Origin: Methanobacteriaceae archaeon
GTDB lineage: Archaea > Methanobacteriota > Methanobacteria > Methanobacteriales > Methanobacteriaceae
Length of the DNA stretch: 9,595 nucleotides
Assembly: GCA_900766745.1 (NCBI GenBank)
Contig: CAAFWR010000035.1
Span: 1-9,595 of the forward strand
Direction of reading: 5' to 3'
Shown in pieces: positions 1 through 4,511 of the stretch. The notes beneath the pieces were generated by a model. The model saw only the letters and a list, made by a program, of their open reading frames with translations. It did no database searches and was not told where the DNA came from. The translations under genes and the position numbers were made by a program. The first letter of the stretch is position 1, and every line of letters begins with the position of its first letter.

Positions 1-32
1 CACTCTTTCCCTACACGACGCTCTTCCGATCT
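1..32. other. Illumina adapter (not genomic)
   Basis: The first 32 bases match the 3' part of the Illumina TruSeq universal/read-1 primer, including ACGACGCTCTTCCGATCT, with only the first base of the 33-mer missing. The genomic sequence begins at about 33. This is library sequence and should be trimmed. It has no biological meaning. Confidence 0.98.
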
Positions 33-54
33 AAGAAAAAGGAGGTATTGCTGA

Positions 55-804
55 ATGAAGCTTATTTCATGGAATGTGAATGGGATTCGAGCCGTGATGA
101 AGAAAGGTTTCACAGATGTTCTGGATGAACTGGATGCAGATTTTGTATGTATTCAGGAGACGAAGGCTCAGCCAGAACAAATCGAATTATGTACGGATAA
201 TTACCCGTATCACTACATCAACAGTGCCAAGCGTAAAGGGTATAGCGGGACTATGATTTTATGTAAAAAGGAGCCTTTATCCATTAAATACGGTATAAAT
301 GTACCTGAATTCGATGATGAAGGTCGCATCATTACTCTGGAGTATCCAGAATTCTATCTCGTAACTGTCTATACACCGACATCAGGTGATGGTTTAATGC
401 GTTTGGATTACCGATTGGCGTGGGATGAAGCATTTGGAAACCACTTAAAGTCTTTAGATAAACCAGTTATGGTCTGTGGTGATTTCAATGTAGCTAATAA
501 TGAGATTGATGTTCCGTATCCTGACATGATTCGTGGCACAGCAGGATTCTCTGATGAAGAACGAGACAGTTTTAAAGAGAATTTGTTGAGTAACTTGGTG
601 GATACATATCGAGTTTTAAATCCAGAAACCATCCAATATTCGTGGTGGAGCTATCGAGGTCAGGCAAAAGAGAACAATATTGGAATGAGGCTGGATTATT
701 GGTTGGTATCACCTGAGTTAAAGAGCAAAGTTAAAGACTCAAGTATCTTAACAGATATTCTAGGTTCTGATCATTGTCCAATTATGCTGGATATTGACAT
801 TTAG
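55..804 (+). CDS. exoA: Exodeoxyribonuclease III / AP endonuclease (ExoA/Xth family)
   Basis: This is a cytoplasmic Mg-dependent base-excision-repair nuclease that cleaves DNA 5' of abasic sites and removes blocked 3' ends. At 249 residues it is close to Bacillus ExoA (about 252) and is complete. The exonuclease-endonuclease-phosphatase catalytic set is visible in order: N7 in WNVNG, metal-binding E35 in IQETKA, Y106 in VYTPTS, D143 and N145 in GDFNVAN, D214 in RLDYW, and the D239-H240 pair in GSDHCP. These correspond to E. coli Xth N7, E34, Y109, D151/N153, D229 and D258/H259. The ATG is supported by a strong AAGGAGG site at 39-45. The terminator starts on the stop codon, so nothing is co-transcribed downstream. 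Upstream context is lost at the adapter junction. The assignment is secure; only the choice of name (exoA or xth) is conventional. Confidence 0.97.
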   Translation: MKLISWNVNGIRAVMKKGFTDVLDELDADFVCIQETKAQPEQIELCTDNYPYHYINSAKRKGYSGTMILCKKEPLSIKYGINVPEFDDEGRIITLEYPEFYLVTVYTPTSGDGLMRLDYRLAWDEAFGNHLKSLDKPVMVCGDFNVANNEIDVPYPDMIRGTAGFSDEERDSFKENLLSNLVDTYRVLNPETIQYSWWSYRGQAKENNIGMRLDYWLVSPELKSKVKDSSILTDILGSDHCPIMLDIDI

Positions 805-827
805 GAGTGACTTCACTCCTTTTTTTT
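803..827 (+). terminator. Intrinsic terminator of exoA
   Basis: GGAGTG (804-809), loop ACTT, CACTCC (814-819) is followed by eight T. The hairpin overlaps the exoA stop codon. Confidence 0.93.
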
Positions 828-924
828 GCAAATACAAACATTTTCCCGATGAAATCCAAACAAAATAACTTCCAATAATTATTCGATTCCAATGAGAAGG
901 TCTTTCAGAAGCTTCGAAATGGGT

Positions 925-954
925 TTTTGTTCAAACATTTTTCCCTGAACAAAA
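925..954. repeat. Inverted repeat TTTTGTTCA / TGAACAAAA
   Basis: A perfect 9-bp inverted repeat (925-933 and 946-954) with a 12-nt spacer. Its right arm is also the start of intergenic repeat copy A. There is no T-tract after it, so it is not a terminator in + orientation. It could be an operator or an edge of the repeat element. Confidence 0.6.
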
Positions 955-1015
955 CTCAAAATGTACAAACTCGCAACGATTGAGATGGTATTTGGGATTA
1001 ATCGGGATTTTGTTT
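946..1015. repeat. Intergenic repeat, copy A
   Basis: This ~70-bp segment recurs as an imperfect direct repeat at 1381-1445. Shared blocks are TGAACAAAAC at the left end, then GATTGAGA, GGT, TTTGG, and TTAATCGGGATTTTGTTT at the right end. The right half is nearly identical and the middle diverges. Each copy can fold into a nested stem: AACAAAA with TTTTGTT outside, and (C)GATT with AATC(G) inside. No coding capacity is seen. Confidence 0.75.
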
Positions 1016-1092
1016 AGATATTACAACGAGCAGAGACAAAAAAGGCAATCTCAAATGAGAAAGCTTTAAAAGATACCACAGTATAGAACTCG

Positions 1093-1121
1093 TTTACATT
1101 TTGCACTATATATTGTATATT
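1093..1121 (+). promoter_or_regulatory. Sigma70-type promoter of the tandem-unit small RNA
   Basis: TTTACA (1093-1098) and TATATT (1116-1121) are separated by exactly 17 bp. The predicted start near 1127-1128 falls at the base of the 5' hairpin of the RNA unit, which supports the call. Confidence 0.7.
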
Positions 1122-1175
1122 ACAAATGTAGATAGCAATTCTATCTACATGTTATTTTTATCGCCATCCTCTTTA

Positions 1176-1253
1176 TTAGGATTCTGACCGATTGTCTTAA
1201 GTCAGCAGCAAGTCACTCATTAATGAGTAGAGGTAGAAAAAAACTAACGGCAG
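1176..1253 (+). repeat. RNA unit 1 of the tandem pair
   Basis: 78 nt, aligned without gaps to unit 2 at 1258-1335, with 12 mismatches by eye (about 85% identity). Possible pairings are TTAGGA (1176-1181) with TCTTAA (1195-1200, one G-U), CTGAC (1184-1188) with GTCAG (1201-1205), and hairpin ACTCA (1215-1219), loop TTAA, TGAGT (1224-1228). Confidence 0.85.
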
Positions 1254-1257
1254 TTAT

Positions 1258-1335
1258 TTAGGACTCTGACCGATTGTCCTAAGTCAGCAATAAGTCGCTT
1301 TGAAAAAAGTAGAGATAGAAAAAAACTAACGGCAG
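1258..1335 (+). repeat. RNA unit 2 of the tandem pair
   Basis: Possible pairings are TTAGGA (1258-1263) with TCCTAA (1277-1282, the G-U of unit 1 becomes G-C), CTGAC (1266-1270) with GTCAG (1283-1287), and hairpin GCTTT (1297-1301), loop GAAA, AAAGT (1306-1310). Seven of the 12 differences from unit 1 lie in this last hairpin, yet all five pairs are kept. This is the pattern expected of a conserved RNA stem. Confidence 0.85.
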
Positions 1336-1353
1336 CTGAGGATGGCATATATT

Positions 1354-1379
1354 AGCATCTTGTATAGATGCTTTTTTTT
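1354..1379 (+). terminator. Intrinsic terminator of the small RNA
   Basis: AGCATCT (1354-1360), loop TGTAT, AGATGCT (1366-1372), followed by a T8 tract (1372-1379). Confidence 0.95.
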
Positions 1380-1380
1380 A

Positions 1381-1445
1381 TGAACAAAACACAAGAATCT
1401 TCATGATGATTGAGAGGTTGTTTGGAGTTAATCGGGATTTTGTTT
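1381..1445. repeat. Intergenic repeat, copy B
   Basis: Second copy of the element at 946-1015. It begins immediately after the small-RNA terminator, and its right end supplies the predicted -35 box of the lipoprotein promoter. It is about 5 bp shorter than copy A through a gap in the middle. Confidence 0.75.
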
Positions 1446-1468
1446 GTTTTATATCCAGATGATATACT
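1440..1468 (+). promoter_or_regulatory. Promoter of the lipoprotein gene
   Basis: TTGTTT (1440-1445) and TATACT (1463-1468) lie 17 bp apart, 23 bp upstream of the ATG. The -35 box is the last six bases of repeat copy B, so anything binding the repeat would touch this promoter. Confidence 0.68.
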
Positions 1469-1491
1469 AATGTCAGGAAAATGGTGGGAAT

Positions 1492-2166
1492 ATGAAAAGA
1501 AATAGGATAATTGCAGCAGTTTTAGCAGCTGTGCTGACTTTGTCTGGATGTGCATGCGAAAACAGCAAAGACAAAAAGGACGAAAAGGTAGTCCAGAAGA
1601 AGAAAGAAAAGAAAGAAAAAAAGGAATCTAAACAGGAGGCAGTCAGCTTGCCTGAAGAATCTGAAGCTAAGCCTGTTGTTGATACCACTTTATCTGATTT
1701 ATATACGGATAAAGAACTTCTGGCTTATGCAAATGACCATCGTGATGACTTTTGGCATACATACTATTGGTTTATGGCAGGAACATTCTTTGAAGGTTCA
1801 GGAGAAAATGGAAATATGTTAATTACTGATCCAAGAATCCACTCATTACAAGATGTTGAGAACGTATGGTATCAGTATTTTTCTAGAAGATACCCAATCC
1901 CATATATGGATGTAAATACAAATGTCTTTAAAGAGACTCCGTTCTGGGAAGAAAATGGACAGGTCTATGAACGATATCATATTGATGGATTCATCGGTGC
2001 TACGTATTTCTTTGACCATATTACACAAAAAACAGACGATGAAGTATGGTTTGCGTACTATTCTAAAGACCTTAACGGAAATATTAATGACACTCAAGAA
2101 CAGTGGTCATTTGTGTATGAGGATGGACAGCTAAAATACGGAACTATAGTTAGAAACAATCAATAG
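1492..2166 (+). CDS. Secreted lipoprotein of unknown function
   Basis: A 224-residue lipoprotein. Its short signal peptide has basic KRNR, a hydrophobic stretch to residue 18 and the lipobox LSGC with the lipidated cysteine at C20, so the mature protein is anchored on the outer face of the membrane. Residues 24-49 are a Lys/Glu-rich, low-complexity tether (DKKDEK, KKKEKKEKK). Residues about 65-224 form one compact domain rich in aromatic residues (DFWHTYYWFMAG near 86-97, VWYQYFSRRYP near 125-135, WSFVYEDGQLKYG near 205-217). Its layout recalls cystatin/NTF2-like secreted domains such as the IseA-type DL-endopeptidase inhibitors, but this is only a visual resemblance. The start is supported by GGTGGGA (1483-1489). 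No clear terminator follows and no partner gene is adjacent. The lipoprotein call is strong; the function is unknown. Confidence 0.85.
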   Translation: MKRNRIIAAVLAAVLTLSGCACENSKDKKDEKVVQKKKEKKEKKESKQEAVSLPEESEAKPVVDTTLSDLYTDKELLAYANDHRDDFWHTYYWFMAGTFFEGSGENGNMLITDPRIHSLQDVENVWYQYFSRRYPIPYMDVNTNVFKETPFWEENGQVYERYHIDGFIGATYFFDHITQKTDDEVWFAYYSKDLNGNINDTQEQWSFVYEDGQLKYGTIVRNNQ

Positions 2167-2380
2167 AGGCTCGAAATAAAATGGGTCTATCTTTCATAAA
2201 TTTTAAATATTAGCTTCTAGACAGAAAATATAGGTTTAAATATAATTGAATTAACAAATAGTATTTTTTGTTAGAGCATTATGAAGTTTTACCAACAAAA
2301 GCAGGGCAAACTGAGTGAGTAAAAAATACAGTATATAGTTTATGATTCAGTGTCATAAATATGAAAGTGTGGGATGTAAT
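2167..2380. other. AT-rich intergenic region upstream of the PucR locus
   Basis: No coding region and no convincing terminator or promoter is seen. The only structure is the perfect inverted repeat TAACAAA (2252-2258), 8-bp spacer, TTTGTTA (2267-2273), a possible operator or weak hairpin. An in-frame ATG at 2342 could extend the PucR 5' fragment by 13 codons, but it lacks a ribosome-binding site. Confidence 0.6.
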
Positions 2381-2461
2381 GTGTATACCGTAAAAAACTT
2401 ACTTGAATCAAATGAAAATTTGCAGATTCGGTTAATAGGCAAAAATCTCGGGGGGGGGTAG
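2381..2461 (+). pseudogene. Out-of-frame 5' end of the PucR-family gene
   Basis: From GTG 2381 the frame reads VYTVKNLLESNENLQIRLIG and continues KNLGGG before hitting TAG at 2459-2461, just after nine G. This is the typical beginning of a PucR N-terminal domain. Removing two G (7) or adding one (10) joins it in frame to VDREIKGIRIIEELDIKKYM, which leads straight into the downstream frame. GGGA at 2371-2374 is a modest ribosome-binding site 6 bp from the GTG. The fragment is the missing ~45 codons of the regulator, not a separate gene. Confidence 0.85.
2450..2458 (+). repeat. Poly-G tract (9 G) inside the PucR coding region
   Basis: A run of nine G in a very AT-rich neighbourhood, at the exact point where the PucR reading frame breaks. 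With 7 or 10 G the gene is continuous; with 9 it is off. It is either a slipped-strand contingency tract or an artefact of amplification or sequencing. Confidence 0.9.
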
Positions 2462-2514
2462 ACAGAGAAATAAAAGGAATTAGAATTATTGAAGAATTAG
2501 ATATAAAGAAGTAT

Positions 2515-4029
2515 ATGGTTGGTGGAGAACTACTTTTAACTAGTTTAAAGGTATTTGAAAAAATGAACGAAGAGATGTTTCTTTTTCATCTAGAAGAGTT
2601 AAATAAGAAAAAAATAAGTGGATTTATTATTAAACGAAATGATTCAATTCCATCTTACTTATTGGATACCTTATTTAAGTTTTGTGAAGAGAATCATATT
2701 CCTGTTTTAGAAATATCTCAAAATCAAAATTATTTTGGAATTATAAAATATATATTAGGACAAATATATAATAAAGAGGCAGCAAACCGATTATATTTCG
2801 CTTCGATGCATGATATTTTCAGTGGCATTTTGTTGAATGAATCTAATTTAAATGTAGTGATTGAAAAAGTATTAATTCTACTTAATAAAATGTTAGACAA
2901 TCCAGTCGCAATATATAGTAATGATTGTGACTGTTACGCATCGAGTGAAGAAGAACCTGTAAGTTTTAATATTGAAAATGGGTTAAAAAGATATATACCG
3001 GAAGTAATTACTAAACATCAGTATTACATACAAAAAAGAGAATATGTAGAGTATATCAACAAAATGCAATTGTTCGATGGCCGATATTTTTATCTTGTGA
3101 TCACTGAAAAAAACAATCAATTAAACGATATTGATTTTGCTGGTATGGAAGATGCAATCATAGCTTTGCAGTTTGCACTGATGCGACTTTCTGCTGAGGA
3201 AGAGTTGGATAAGAAATATCAAAAAGATTTAGAGTATCGATTGTTGGCAGGTACATTATCGAGTGAAGAAGAGGACGAGGTTGCGAATATTCTTGGATTA
3301 AATGATACAGATGATCTTCGTGTTGTAACTTTTCGTTTGCTTCCAAAAAATAAAAGTGGAAGATTCACGAGTGAACAGTTAAGGCAAACTGAAATCGTAG
3401 AAAAGGAATTATTACGTGACTTACCGAAAAAGTACACGACGAGTAATACAAACCAAATTATTTATATATACAAGAAAGATGAACAGATTAGTAATCTTCA
3501 ATTTCGATTGAAACTTGAAGAATTGCAAAAGAATGTTCAAAGTAATTTGGATAAGCGAAATGCGAATGCTAAATTTATAGTAGGAATCGGTAAAAAAGTA
3601 AAAGGATACCATGCATTAAAAGAATCATTTTCTGATTCTAAAATAGCCTTGGATTATATTCGCGTCATTCGTAAAGTAATAGGTGACGAAAATAGATTTG
3701 TTGTTGACTGTTCTAAGCTAGGTTTTTTCCGCGTGTTTTCAGATATAAAAGATAAAGATAAATTGTTGTCTTATGTGCCAGAATCTTTACAAAAATTGTA
3801 TGAATTCGATAAGCAAAAAAATGGAGAGCTTGTTGATACATTGGAATGCTTTCTAAATAATAAACAGAGTTTGAAACAAACTTCAAATAAATTATTTGTG
3901 CATTATAGAACGGTTTCGTATCGTTTAGAAAAGATTAAAGAAATATCCAGCATGGATTTTGATAATCCAGCAGAAATTTTAGCAGTACGTAATGGGTTGA
4001 TTATATATAGACTAATTGAAACAATGTAG
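2515..4029 (+). CDS. PucR-family transcriptional regulator (5' end frameshifted)
   Basis: This is a cytoplasmic DNA-binding regulator of the PucR/CdaR type. As read it has 504 residues, starting inside the N-terminal PucR ligand-sensing domain at MVGGELLLTS, a hallmark normally found near residue 45-50. The true start is probably GTG 2381 across the poly-G break, and ATG 2515 has no good ribosome-binding site. Residues 1-90 are the rest of the PucR domain, about 100-230 a GAF-like middle region, about 240-400 a GGDEF-like/CdaR-type region, and about 436-500 the diagnostic C-terminal PucR helix-turn-helix (LECFLNNKQSLKQTSNKLFV, then HYRTVSYRLEKI and a final AEILAVRNGLIIYRL). The family often controls use of purines, amino acids or other nutrients. 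No transporter or catabolic gene is adjacent, so the target is unknown. The gene is monocistronic, with a strong terminator at its stop codon. In this molecule it is probably off or makes a truncated protein. Confidence 0.92.
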   Translation: MVGGELLLTSLKVFEKMNEEMFLFHLEELNKKKISGFIIKRNDSIPSYLLDTLFKFCEENHIPVLEISQNQNYFGIIKYILGQIYNKEAANRLYFASMHDIFSGILLNESNLNVVIEKVLILLNKMLDNPVAIYSNDCDCYASSEEEPVSFNIENGLKRYIPEVITKHQYYIQKREYVEYINKMQLFDGRYFYLVITEKNNQLNDIDFAGMEDAIIALQFALMRLSAEEELDKKYQKDLEYRLLAGTLSSEEEDEVANILGLNDTDDLRVVTFRLLPKNKSGRFTSEQLRQTEIVEKELLRDLPKKYTTSNTNQIIYIYKKDEQISNLQFRLKLEELQKNVQSNLDKRNANAKFIVGIGKKVKGYHALKESFSDSKIALDYIRVIRKVIGDENRFVVDCSKLGFFRVFSDIKDKDKLLSYVPESLQKLYEFDKQKNGELVDTLECFLNNKQSLKQTSNKLFVHYRTVSYRLEKIKEISSMDFDNPAEILAVRNGLIIYRLIETM

Positions 4030-4062
4030 AATCATATCGCTTGATATGGTTCTCTTTTTTTT
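4028..4062 (+). terminator. Intrinsic terminator of the PucR gene
   Basis: AGAATCATATC (4028-4038), loop GCTT, GATATGGTTCT (4043-4053) form an 11-bp stem with one G-U, followed by C and eight T. It begins on the stop codon. Confidence 0.95.
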
Positions 4063-4168
4063 ATGAATTAGAGTCAGAACACTCGTAATTTCAGTCGTGA
4101 GATGAATGGTGAAAGTACTAACCATACGACACGATTTTGTAAATAAAGAACTTTATAATAAACATATA

Positions 4169-4191
4169 CAAAGTAAAAACTTTGCTTTTTT
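4169..4191 (+). terminator. Orphan terminator-like hairpin
   Basis: CAAAGT (4169-4174), loop AAAA, ACTTTG (4179-4184), then C and six T. It lies about 110 bp after the PucR terminator with no gene between. It may end a small transcript from about 4070, which includes the bulged hairpin at 4094-4130, or act as a backup terminator. No clear promoter for such a transcript was found. Confidence 0.55.
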
Positions 4192-4214
4192 GGATTTCAA
4201 TTTAAAGAATCCCT

Positions 4215-4320
4215 CATTCAGACAGGTCCTCAGGCGTAAGCCCTGCTGAATGCAGTATGAGTATACAGAGTACAGTCCACAAGGATTGGAAATGCTCGAA
4301 CTCGTCATTTTAATGATGAG
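4215..4320 (+). other. Hairpin-rich segment, possible structured RNA
   Basis: Three consecutive stem-loops, locally richer in GC than the surroundings. The first is CATTCAG (4215-4221) with CTGAATG (4246-4252), enclosing a GGC-GTAA-GCC hairpin with a GNRA-type loop. The second is GAGTAT (4259-4264) with ATGCTC (4292-4297), enclosing AGTCC-ACAA-GGATT. The third is CTCGTCAT (4301-4308), loop TTTA, ATGATGAG (4313-4320). No T-tract follows. It lies upstream of the predicted operon promoter, so it may not be part of that leader. I do not recognise a known family. Confidence 0.4.
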
Positions 4321-4403
4321 AGTACGTCAAGGTTATAAAATGGAATTGTTAAAATTGGAACACATTTTACAATAAAACATCAAAAATTTTACATTTTTTG
4401 TGC

Positions 4404-4433
4404 ATTATAACGAATTCTATTTAAAGTTATAAT
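4404..4433 (+). promoter_or_regulatory. Promoter with overlapping palindromic operator for the Rrf2-HD-GYP operon
   Basis: A perfect TATAAT -10 box lies at 4428-4433. It is the right end of an 8-bp inverted repeat, ATTATAAC (4404-4411), 14-bp spacer, GTTATAAT (4426-4433), whose left arm sits where the -35 contact would be. Further GTTATAA copies occur at 4332-4338 and 4443-4449. The -35 match is poor. A protein bound to the dyad would occlude RNA polymerase. Because the next gene starts with an Rrf2 DNA-binding domain and many Rrf2 proteins repress their own operons, autoregulation is the likeliest reading. Confidence 0.6.
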
Positions 4434-4470
4434 GAATGCGCAGTTATAAAAATACAATTTTGTTAATATA

Positions 4471-4495
4471 AACTAAGACTTTATAGAGTTTAGTT
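4471..4495 (+). promoter_or_regulatory. Leader hairpin just upstream of the ribosome-binding site
   Basis: AACTAA, a bulged G, ACT (4471-4480), loop TTATAG, AGTTTAGTT (4487-4495) give 9 bp with one bulge. It ends 5 bp before the GAGGT ribosome-binding site (4501-4505). It could tune translation or be a second dyad operator. Confidence 0.4.
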
Positions 4496-4511
4496 AAAGC
4501 GAGGTAAAGCA

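Larger units (their letters stand above)
1127..1379 (+). ncRNA. Putative structured small RNA with two tandem 78-nt units
   Basis: This is an apparent stand-alone transcript of about 250 nt. It starts with a 5' hairpin (TGTAGATAG, 1127-1135, with CTATCTACA, 1141-1149). A perfect 9-bp closing stem follows: GCCATCCTC (1163-1171) pairs with GAGGATGGC (1338-1346). The closing stem encloses two tandem units, and an intrinsic terminator ends the RNA. Each unit has TTAGGA, CTGAC, T(C/T)(C/T)TAA and GTCAG strands, a small hairpin that differs in sequence but keeps its pairing, and an identical 3' tail with an A7 tract and CTAACGGCAG. I do not recognise it as a known riboswitch, ribozyme, 6S, tmRNA or RNase P RNA. 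No coding frame was found. It might be a trans-acting RNA or a cis-leader whose terminator controls the lipoprotein, but that gene appears to have its own promoter. Confidence 0.72.
805..1491. other. 687-bp gene-free region rich in repeats and RNA structure
   Basis: I see no credible coding sequence here on either strand. The region holds the exoA terminator, an inverted repeat, two copies of a ~70-bp repeat (946-1015 and 1381-1445), a complete small-RNA unit between them (promoter at 1093, terminator ending 1379) and the lipoprotein promoter. In the stretch 1016-1092 I see only a short TCTCA-AA-TGAGA palindrome. Confidence 0.8.
4063..4511. other. Gene-free region with RNA-like hairpins and regulatory sites
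   Basis: No supported protein gene. It holds, in order: an imperfect hairpin (GTCGT 4094-4098 with ACGAC 4126-4130, and ATGGT 4106-4110 with ACCAT 4121-4125), an orphan terminator at 4169-4191, a hairpin-rich stretch at 4215-4320, an AT-rich hairpin (4346-4372), the promoter/operator at 4404-4433, and a leader hairpin at 4471-4495. A 14-codon frame at 4102-4146 has no ribosome-binding site and is not called. Confidence 0.7.

Noticed and set aside
1229..1253. preQ1-I riboswitch, suggested by AGAGGTAG, an A-rich tract and CTAACGG
   Set aside because: The upstream aptamer hairpin and loop of preQ1-I are absent, the element occurs twice inside a larger closed structure, and no queuosine gene is nearby.
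1173..1335. CRISPR array
   Set aside because: Only two long imperfect units with no unique spacers; the differences preserve RNA pairing.
1127..1491. Type III toxin-antitoxin (ToxIN-like): tandem RNA repeats and terminator followed by a gene
   Set aside because: Units are 78 nt rather than about 35 nt, only two are present, and the next gene encodes a lipoprotein with its own promoter instead of a ToxN-type endoribonuclease.
805..1491. Insertion sequence or MITE between exoA and the lipoprotein gene
   Set aside because: The flanking repeats are direct and diverged, no target-site duplication or transposase remnant is seen, and the interior is a self-contained RNA unit.
1352..1688. Minus-strand open frames overlapping the small-RNA terminator and the lipoprotein start
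   Set aside because: Products are the reverse of the terminator, repeat and Lys/Glu tether, with runs of Ser/Phe typical of antisense reading.
2379..2393. ATG at 2379 as start of the PucR gene
   Set aside because: It meets a stop after four codons; GTG 2381 in another frame gives the expected PucR N-terminus.
4102..4146. 14-codon frame in the PucR-Rrf2 intergenic region
   Set aside because: No ribosome-binding site at proper spacing and the sequence is better explained as a hairpin.
4211..4345. Cyclic-di-GMP riboswitch or group I intron upstream of the HD-GYP gene
   Set aside because: None of the conserved GEMM aptamer or group I core sequences could be recognised, and the segment lies upstream of the likely promoter.
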